From positions 250,102,028 to 250,166,027 of the forward strand of contig JAVHZZ010000004.1 in assembly GCA_036250195.1 (NCBI GenBank): a stretch of DNA of 64,000 nt, in the 5' to 3' direction. Both the position numbers and the translations under genes were made by a program. This DNA comes from Mixophyes australis. Lineage: Eukaryota; Chordata; Amphibia; Anura; Limnodynastidae. Positions within the stretch are counted from its first letter, which is position 1, and every line of letters begins with the position of its first letter. Positions 55,724 to 64,000 of the stretch are shown here, in pieces. The notes under the pieces are model-generated. The model was not told the origin of the DNA and made no database searches. It worked only from the letters and a program-made list of their open reading frames with translations.

Positions 55724-57044
55724 TATATATATATATTCATTGATCCCCATTTATGCACATTTCACCATGACAAATGGCGCAATGCGGTGACCAAGTAAAT
55801 ATGGTTGGTTTGATTAATTGTGCCGAAATATCCCCACGCCCTCTTTTCTTCTTCATTGACAGGGGAGCAGGACTGTGGGGTGAGACTGGTGTTGAATTCA
55901 ACTATGCTTAATGTGGCTTATCTACATATACAAGTTGCATGGTTTCAATAAAAGTTTATTTTTCTACTCTAATTTGTACTTAAAGTCTACATACAACATT
56001 TCCAGTAGTGATTTTCCTCCCTGAGTGCTTCTGAGCTCTAACCATATTGTTTCCTCTCTCCCATGGCAGTCAGTGTGCTCTCTCCTTTTATTCTATGGCT
56101 ATCGGTTAAAATTATATTTGGCAGACTGAGTGATTTAGCCACAGCACTGGATTCTGTCATACATAACCACATCAGATGGCTGTGTCTGTTTTTCCATTAT
56201 TATACAGATTCAGGCACCACACACAAGGCCTGTAAGATGTGCATGTAATGCTTCTGAGCGTCTACGTTGCTTAGCAACTCTACCGCTCTGCTACTCTTGT
56301 CTCCTGCATAGCTGCAGCTTGTACAACATGATCATCTCAGTTATATTTCCAGCTGTGACCTTAACCTTCAACCTAACATGCAAAAGTTAAACTAGTACAA
56401 TTACGGCACGATTGAACGTCTATTGTATTGTGTTTCTTTCCAACCTTGCCCTGCAGTGACATCCTGTATACCACCCTAGGTCCAAACTGGAATTTGAGCT
56501 CAGAAAAATGGTGAGGAAGATTATTACTTCAACCCAGTGTGATCTCTATCAAAATTACTTCTGCCTGATTTCTGAATTGAAATGGAATATAGTAATTGTC
56601 AAATACAATATAGAAAACACATTGCTGGTTACAGTGTGGTTCACAAACACCTGTGCAGGTCCTTCTGATGCTTATACAAAGGGTGATTCAGCCTACCACC
56701 CAGAGCCTGATCTCTGTCAGATTTGGTCACATTATAGATACAAACATGTGTGGTCCAATCTGAGCGAGCTAACCATTCGGCACTCAAGTCAAAGGGCCAG
56801 ATCACAGGGCACAGTTAGTGCGATCAAATGATGACCGCGTACATTGTCAGTTGCTGTGATTGTCTGAAAGGGTTTTACCAGCTCTCTCTGTCCACATGGA
56901 ATGATACTGATCACCTATAAAATACACTTTTTTTTTTGTCGTTATTGTTTAATTTTTCAGCAGAATACTCTTGAGATGTGTTGACTTTAAGTTTTTATGT
57001 GTAAAACTGCGAAGGCTCAGTGCAAATTAGCGCTTTGTAATAGC
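55724..57044. other. Unassigned DNA
   Basis: No motif recognised. An open plus frame at 56,508-56,831 has no family resemblance. Confidence 0.4.
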
Positions 57045-57140
57045 ACTTGGTGACGTCACATGCGCTGGTGTGCTTAGTTTTCAAAAGTGCATGGATTTGC
57101 CGGGACAAGATGGCCGTTTTTGCACTGAAAGGTAAGAGGA
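57045..57140 (+). promoter_or_regulatory. Possible promoter and first coding exon with CRE motif
   Basis: TGACGTCA (57,051-57,058, a full CREB/ATF site) is followed 52 bp later by AAGATGGCCG (57,108-57,117), a YY1-like motif that often covers the start codon of housekeeping genes. ATG at 57,110 opens seven codons (MAVFALK) up to AAAG/GTAAGAG, a strong splice-donor match at 57,131/57,132. An upstream ATG at 57,091 in another frame weakens the case. No further exon was identified, and AAGATGGCCG also occurs by chance inside the L2-type tail at 62.6 kb. Confidence 0.25.
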
Positions 57141-58032
57141 GATTGATGAAGTGAGGATGTTCTCTTCTAAGTGCAGACTACACATGCTTTTGTGGACCCA
57201 TACTAAAATAAAGGTTTGTTTTGTTAAAATGAGATAAAAGCATAGCGAATGTGCATTTTTAGTTCTTTAGTTTGTGGAAAAGAGCTTAATCCTGTGTCCT
57301 CCTTAACAACTCTTGAATTTTGAAAACTGGACAAGACAAATTACAATTGAATTATTATGACCAGCGGATTCGAGCCAACCACCGTCGGAGACATCAAAAA
57401 TCAGCAAGACTCACAAATCTGTTTTCCACTTCTGGCGAAGCAACACAAATAGAATTTCTGTGGTTACATGCCATCAAGTAATATACTTTTTTCACTAAAA
57501 ACAATTGTTATTCCCACATGTATCTCTTAATAGCAAGCAACAGGAAAGTATAATAGTAGGTTTCAGGTTTAGACACATCGGTGCATTTAGTACTAGAGGT
57601 AATCTTGGCCCATCCCTGTGTACACACAGACTAGTGCATTGTGATGCTACCCCTTGCATCATTTCATTAAGATGATTTAATGAGTACAACAATTAACCAC
57701 AATTCAGTTTGACCTGGGATAGCTGCAGGCCCTGTGATGGTATAATCGGCACCATTATATTGCTGAAATATTAATGCAACAAATCCGAGAAGAAAACATT
57801 TAACATAGTAATGTGGAAACTAACAATGGGAACTGGAAACATAAGTTAATATATTTTCTTCGAAGAATTAGTAATGATTATGCATGTCCTAAATCAAACA
57901 AGTAAAATAATTCACAGTAGTGAAAGTAAATTTGTGACCACTTCAGAATTATTTCTGCATTAACTTCACAGAAAATGGGAATTAATCTTATGTTATAGAC
58001 TGATTAAATAAATAACACAAGTTATACTCCAT
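57141..58032. other. Unassigned AT-rich DNA
   Basis: No coding or RNA motif seen. Confidence 0.4.
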
Positions 58033-58909
58033 GGGCTTGATTCAAATCTGAATGGAACTTGCACACTTGTAGCGGTTTAAAAAATAGCACATAACTTGAG
58101 TGTAGTTCCGGCTGTATTCAACTCAAAGCGGTTCTCAACATAGGTTTCCATTATAGGTATAAGTAATCTCTGGCAATCCACAACTCTGTCTGTACTAGCT
58201 GTACTTAGGCACACACTAAGCAGTAAATGTACCAAGCTGAGAGTTTTCCGGTGAGTTTGAAAACTGGATATGTTGATTATAGCAACCAATCAGATTCTAG
58301 CTATCATTTTGTAGAATGTACTAAATAAGTGAAAGCTAGAATCTGATTGGTTTTTCAAACCCGCCGGAAAAATCTCAGCTTGATACATTAACCCCTAATA
58401 CTACAATAGGCGCACATGCGTATGTACAATTAAAGGTCACATCAGAATGCATAAAAAACTTGTAACATAAAATAAAAACTCTTAACAAGTATAATCATTT
58501 ATAGAAATAATTGTTTTCAAAAAAATCATTTCGATTTTTTTTTTGTTTTACCTTAAATACATAAATGGAGATGCTTGCAAGGTGTACTATACATACAATG
58601 TATTTGTATAGTCCATCTTACTTGCATAGACATGCTCTGTGCTAGCAAGTGGCATGCATACTTGTACTTTTTAATTAAAAGACTATACCATGTCAGTCAT
58701 CACTATCAGTCAGCACTTATACCTGACCCGTAGCAGGTGCAGATGATATGGCTAAAATGAAGCGTATGTACGAGAGACGTACGAATGTCATTTGTGTTCA
58801 GTCATGAATTGCATTAAATTACATTACTTGGCATTGGGTCTATATCTGTTAGATCTGCCTCAAGATACGCTACGCAAATGGACATACATCCGAACATGAA
58901 TCAAGCCCC
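58033..58909. mobile_element. Copy 2 of the GGGCTTGATTCA TIR element family, with nested element
   Basis: The ends are GGGCTTGATTCAAATC and, inverted, GGGGCTTGATTCATGTTC. Blocks align with 23,557-24,290 and, in reverse, with 61,295-62,061. The segment 58,220-58,395 is a separate Harbinger-like element. Without it the length is about 700 bp, like the other copies. No coding capacity. Confidence 0.75.
58220..58395. mobile_element. 176-bp Harbinger-like miniature element with TAA duplication, nested
   Basis: The ends are GCAGTAAATGTACCAAGCTG and, inverted, GGGGTTAATGTATCAAGCTG. TAA flanks both sides (58,217-58,219 and 58,396-58,398). The core AACCAATCAGATTCTAGCTA is shared with 53,530-53,700. 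Confidence 0.82.
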
Positions 58910-61294
58910 ATATCTTTATTCAACACACAGCTCCAACAGTATGGTGATCTTTTAGAACTGGTTATAGCAGCAATAACTTCAACCGCTTGTTTCCTATTGA
59001 CCAATGCCTTGTTTCCTGATTAGAATCGATGAAGCATGCCCTAATTATTTACATATACCTGCCCATTTGTTTCTATCGGAAGATTTTGTTCAAATTTTCT
59101 CTGCAAGGTACTTTCTAGATGCAACTATTCTTCTTATCCATACCAGCTTTCTCATATTCCTGGTATGTGACTCCTGCCAATATCTTTTAGAGTGTATCAG
59201 GGATTACATGCTTTAGTCCTGGTGGGTCATATCCTTAATGCAAAGGGCATGTTATAGGCAAAGATGCATGCATAAGTTAGGGTTTCGGATATTCCTGAAG
59301 TGGATCTAATATACAAGACTAGTAACTGTTAGTTACTTTTAGAACCTCTTTGTATTTGTTGTAATAAGGATGAAAATACAGGGGCAGAGTGACAATATTT
59401 TTAAACATTGTACATCAATACTTCTGGGTCTATAATTAGGTAATTACATTTAGAGTTATACTAACTTTAAAAGCTCAGCAATATCTTGGGGCCCCTCCCA
59501 CTGACGGCCCAGGCTCTGATACTTTGTACTTGTCCCTCCCTCTCAGCCTACATGAGCCCCATAATACGTAAAGTAGTCTAAGGAGATACGTAACCATTTA
59601 TATGAATCTCATTGCCTACAAAAATAGATACTAAACAGATACAGAGAGAATACAAAAGTCATTGAATCATGAATAAGTACACCCTAAATATTCATGCCCC
59701 ATAGCACCATCTTCTGTGTTTCCATGACTGAATATCTATATCGCTACACAAATTATAAATAAAAAAATGCATAATGAAATGGAACAGAGATGAAGCCTAT
59801 GAAAAGTTCTTCACATTTCATTGACATAAAAGAACACAGTGAATAGTACAGATGTGTTTTAGATCTGATTAAGTGGTAAATGCCCCATCAAAAACATTTG
59901 TATTGTGGTGAACTAGAGTAATGTAGATTTATCTCTATATTCTATTCATGTCACATTACTGCTCAATGATTTGTGATCTATTAATATCACACCTATGAGG
60001 TCTATATTTATTTTCTGTTTTCTTCATTGTTTTACAATCAATGGAAAGTATGAACCTCATTATTTCCGACTGCTATAAATAAATTTCTCTTTTTTTAGAA
60101 GTAGAAAAAAAATACATTTTCCACGACAGATCTATTTCCACAAAGCTGTGTCACTTGAGAAAAACAACTGCTGTGGTCTTAGTAGAGTTGTGGTTAGTAG
60201 AGTCAGAGGAAGTGTTTAGTTTCTCTTTTATCACAGTTTCCATGAGCATCTGCAACCAAATAAGATACGAGTGTAGCAAAGGAGAACAACACAGTGCAAT
60301 CAACATCTGAACTAACCCACCAGTCATCAAGGCTGTAAATACATCTACATGTGTTTCTGATTCTCAAGGGACTTGTTTCATCTGAACTTTTTAAGCTTAA
60401 CGTTAATTGCCATAAATCTCAATTTAGTCGTTATGTCTACTGCAGGTGACAGGTTGGACTAATGCTTCAATTCCTATATCTTGCTGTGAAAGTCGGAAGA
60501 CTACAGACTGTAGGCAGATTGGTATAGATATTGAGCTCTGATATCTGGCTTTAAAAATTGGGATTGACTTCACGTGTCTCAACTCATTTTGCTATTCAGT
60601 TTAATTCTGTTTTCTTACGTGTTGTTTTTTTTCACAAACTGCGGACCGTATGGCTTCAGTCAATGTTTGAATGTATTAATCTGATAGAAAAATAAATTAA
60701 AAGGCTGACTTCATGACTATTTGAATACACCAAGTAAGTTGTTTATATTAGATATTTCTCATTCTGTATGTGTTTAGCACATTGTTGTTTGCAGACTCTA
60801 CGAAGCGTCAACCCTGAGCACGCAAAACTATGTAACAAACTGGACCTTCTTTGTTTTGTTATCCTGTTATTTTGTAATATTTCCCTACCATTAGCTACAT
60901 TAAACTATAGTTATAATACATTCAAACAGTTTTGTATTGGCATGGTGTATATTTCCCCTGTTGTGCTTCCCGTTTTCCAAATTGTTAGATACAATTTAAA
61001 AAAAAAAAACCTGACAGAACAGAATGAAATAAATTGTAAGTTTGTAACTTATAACTTCCAACTGTTAGAAATACAAACTGAATAAAATAATATACTAAAT
61101 GGATAATGTTCCCGATAGTTGTGAGTGGAGGCAATCAATAAGTCACATGACCAGTTAGTACTTATGCTAATTGATAGTGCCAGTGTATACTTGGGTTTTC
61201 AACAGCTACTTACCAACGACAACGTCTGACATGGTATTTTATGAAACACATAAAATACACATAAGTGACAATATAAAGGTAACACTGACACTGA
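58910..61294. other. AT-rich DNA without recognisable gene
   Basis: No coding motif, RNA gene, or complete element seen. Confidence 0.4.
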
Positions 61295-62061
61295 GGGCCT
61301 GATTCATGTCCGAATGTAAGTCCCTTTGTGTGCTGTATCTTGCACGAAATAACACTGTGCATGCTCAGAAACAAACCCTGTGCCAATGAATGCAATTGCA
61401 TGCAATTCATGTCTGGACGAAAATGACGCTTACCACTGCCTACAACTTGAAGGGCGGGAGGGACAGATAAACGTAGCTAATGTACAGTAAGGGTGTGCCA
61501 ATGCAGATGCACAGCTTTAAGTCCTGGGTTTCTCTTAAGCCCATGTTTTTTAGTTGTATCATTTGCAACAGCTACAGGTCAGGTGTAAGTGCCGACTGAT
61601 AGTAATGACTGTCACGTAATAGTATTTGTATTAAAAACTACATGTATGCATGCTACTAGATAGCAAAGAACATTTGTATGCAAGTAAGAGAGAATAAAAA
61701 AATGCATTGTATGTACAGTACAAATTAAGAATATCCAGATTTATCTATTTACAGTTACAAAAATAATAATAAAAAATTTAAAACATCTGACATTTTTTTC
61801 ATCAATGATTATAATATTAAGAGTTGTTACTTTATTTACAGTTTTTTTTGGATGCTTTCTGATTGGACTTTATATTGCACATATCATTGTGCGTAGCCTG
61901 TCTATCTACATACAAGCAGAGCGTACTTATACTCAGATTCAAAGGGAAAAGTACATTGAGATCCACTTGGATTTGAATATGGTCGGAACTACGCTTAAGT
62001 GTTGTGCTCGTCTTTTAAACACAAGTTACATACTAGTTGCGTCCAACCATGAATCAGGCCT
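61295..62061. mobile_element. Copy 3 of the GGGCCTGATTCAT TIR element family
   Basis: The ends are GGGCCTGATTCATGTC and, inverted, AGGCCTGATTCATGG. TGA lies on both sides (61,292-61,294 and 62,062-62,064), a possible 3-bp duplication. It is in reverse orientation relative to copy 1. No transposase; the open frame at 61,805 is a by-product. Confidence 0.72.
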
Positions 62062-62064
62062 TGA

Positions 62065-62514
62065 GTGTTTTAATAGGGAGTTAGGCCACCACTAGCCACC
62101 AAAACTTAAATATGCCTTGCCGTATCATCAAGTGTCTGTAACTGTGTGTACCTGTCTCAAGAACTCTCCAAAATATTTCAGATGTGTTAAATTGACTTGA
62201 AATCTAGTCACTGGGACAGCGATCATATGCTCATCAAATTATGTAGTGGCTACTTGAGCCCCTTGTTTGAGGACATTGTCATCCTGGAACCTTCCACTTA
62301 GAAATACTGCAGCATAAGACAAATATGATTCCACAGTATGGCTTTGTGTTTATTGCCATCTACCTTTTCCTCTTACTGGACATAAACCAGCCCAAGTAAT
62401 TTCTCCCTACTTCTTAAAAGAGACGTGAAAACCCTTCCCTGTGCATCGAAGCTCCATTTAGCATGCACCCTACATGTGTTAATCCAAATGTTAATAAGAG
62501 GGTAAAAAATGACC
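62065..62514. other. Unassigned DNA
   Basis: No motif seen. Confidence 0.35.
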
Positions 62515-62800
62515 ATATCTGTGTGGAGTTTGTATGTTCTCTCCGTCTTTGCTCGTATTTCCCCTGAATGCGCCGGTTTCTACCCGCTGTCCAAAAACAC
62601 ACTGGTAAGTTAATCAGCTTCTGACAAGATGGCCGGTGTGGATGTGTGTTTATGTGGTAGGGAATTTAGATTTTGAGCAGCAGTGGGGCAGGGACTGATG
62701 TGAATGACTACATATACTCTTCACAGAGCTGCATAATTTGATTGCAAATATGATATGCAAATAAATGATAATAAATAAATAAAAATGTATCTGACTTCAT
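62515..62800 (+). mobile_element. L2-type LINE/SINE 3' tail
   Basis: TGTGTGGAGTTTGTATGTTCTC, then CCGGTTTCTACCCGCTGTCCAAAAACACACTGG, then GGGAATTTAGATTTTGAGC and GGGGCAGGGACTGATGTGAATGAC, ending in GCAAATAAATGATAATAAAT. This is the well-known 3' region of vertebrate L2-type retroposons, about 20-25% diverged by eye. The short copy at 49,808 matches its last part. Confidence 0.7.
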
Positions 62801-63473
62801 TACTTTCCCCTGGCTTACATTGATAATTACAGTCAACTGATTTAGAGCTGCTTGCTTATTTTGCTTTGCATGTCATACCAATGTACGGTCATTATGGTCA
62901 AAAAAATATGTAATTTGCATCTATATAACTCAAGCTTCAACGCCATGCCCACCCTAATCACTATTCTCATGAAAGATCAGCAAGCTGAACCGTATTCACT
63001 TCACCACCATCACTCATGTCAACAATACCGCAACAATTACTCCTCTCACAAGTTCCTGGAGTCTTTTCTAGCCATGGTGACAAAATATTCGGTAGCATGA
63101 CCTACCCAGCAGTTTTACACATGTCCCCAAGCATGATCAGACGTTATTTGTTTAATTAACTCAGGAATGTCTCAGTAACGCAAGTGTTTCCTTTATTTTG
63201 GCTGATGTACCTGTGATATTAATGAGTAGCATTGTGGTATTAACCACTCTCTCTATATTTAATTCTTCTTTGTCATTTGCATTTTACTTGTTTCTTTTCA
63301 CTATCATTACAGCATCATGGTTTAATTCAGTATGTTCCATTATTACACTTGGTGAGGAAGTGAAACTGACTATACTCAGCATTTGAGTTCATGGTAAAAT
63401 GAGTTACTTCCTTACAAAGTGTAATGGAAACACGTATAGTGTGCTAGACTTCAGTAAGTGCAACTTCCTTTCC

Positions 63474-63478
<5 letters not shown>
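62801..63478. other. Unassigned AT-rich DNA
   Basis: No coding or RNA motif recognised. Confidence 0.35.
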
Positions 63479-63518
<40 letters not shown>

Positions 63519-63551
63519 TATATTTACATATATATCTATGTGTACATATAA

Positions 63552-63594
<43 letters not shown>

Positions 63595-63640
63595 CACATA
63601 TACATAGTTATATCTATATGGGTAGATAGGTAGATAGATT
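63479..63640. repeat. Compound GT/TA/CATA/GATA microsatellite
   Basis: (GT)n, (TA)n, TACATA variants, a second (TA)n block and AGGTAGATAGATAG. Confidence 0.95.
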
Positions 63641-64000
63641 AAACAAGGGGCCTTATAAATATGTACCTGTGTGTTTTTTATTATAATTGTTTGTTATCCT
63701 GAATGCCTCAGAGAACGATTGATATAATTCTCTACTATCTAGGAAGGGCTTTAAACATGTATAGTGATGGAATATAATGTGGAGTTGGAGGTAAAATATG
63801 AGCACATTTATAAAGTAACGGTTTGGTTGTGTGCACATAACTGTAATTGTTGCAGATTTTAGATGTATCATTCATTTCTTTTGAACATTGCTTAGATGAG
63901 TGATTCCCAAACAGTGTGTCAAGGCAGAATTGTGTCATGATACCAGGCTGGATGTGTCGCAAGAAGTTTTTCTCAATAGTAAAATAGTCTTATAAATAGT
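63641..64000. other. Unassigned DNA with possible repeat edge
   Basis: GAGTGATTCCCAAACAGTGTGTC at about 63,898 resembles the start of the dispersed repeat at 8013 (CAGTGTTTCCCAAAC). The window ends before a second end could be seen. Confidence 0.35.

Noticed and set aside
56508..56831. 107-codon plus-strand frame
   Set aside because: No family resemblance, no supporting signals.
62626..62640. AAGATGGCCG as a YY1-type start site
   Set aside because: It lies within the L2-type retroposon tail and is most likely chance; this also lowers confidence in the similar motif at 57,108.

Overview
The window is vertebrate-type nuclear DNA, most likely from a frog or toad. It is AT-rich, has no operon-like gene packing and is filled with layered transposable elements. 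Frog-like features are the mix of Ty3/Gypsy, Penelope, Helitron, hAT and Tc1 elements, the short palindromic elements containing AACCAATCAGATTCTAG, and L2-type tails ending in GGCGCTATATAAATAAA. The host assignment is inference from repeat content. I found no complete host protein-coding gene. Two spots, 19.25-19.74 kb and 57.05-57.14 kb, look like possible promoters or first exons, but the evidence is weak.

Layout, 0-9.8 kb. A decayed Ty3/Gypsy element on the minus strand runs from integrase at the window edge through RNase H, RT, protease and gag to a 5' LTR ending at 5106. Its gag is split by a 1363-bp solo LTR flanked by AACAT. Then come two short hAT elements with perfect 8-bp target duplications, a CR1-like LINE remnant, and a Tc1 fossil inserted in that LINE. 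9.8-17.3 kb is an endogenous retrovirus whose 575-bp LTRs differ at one base, with a tRNA-Gln primer site but badly broken pol and no recognisable gag. 17.3-25.4 kb holds anonymous DNA, small palindromic elements, a Penelope 3' end and purine-rich repeats.

25,390-34,006 is the standout: an 8.6-kb hAT transposon with Ac-like ends (TAGGGATG), an 8-bp TA duplication and an uninterrupted 998-codon BED/hAT transposase with all three catalytic acidic residues. Large tandem arrays lie on both sides of the gene. Directly beside it is a Helitron fragment (34,028-34,910, minus) carrying the end of a PIF1-type helicase. A second Helitron copy without helicase lies at 55,135-55,723.

34.9-46.4 kb holds a satellite-like monomer, AT microsatellites, a 45-bp tandem repeat, a 3.5-kb non-autonomous hAT element stuffed with minisatellites (38,353-41,893) and smaller elements. 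46.4-51.3 kb is a Penelope-like element on the minus strand (RT plus GIY-YIG nuclease, decayed) with inverted terminal segments. It is interrupted by a truncated L2-type tail and contains a nearly perfect fold-back element. 51.3-64 kb contains hAT, Harbinger-like and larger TIR elements, including one nested pair, plus microsatellites and AT-rich DNA without visible genes.

Apart from the hAT transposase, every coding trace is broken. The biology of the window is transposon nesting and one recently active, possibly still functional, hAT element.
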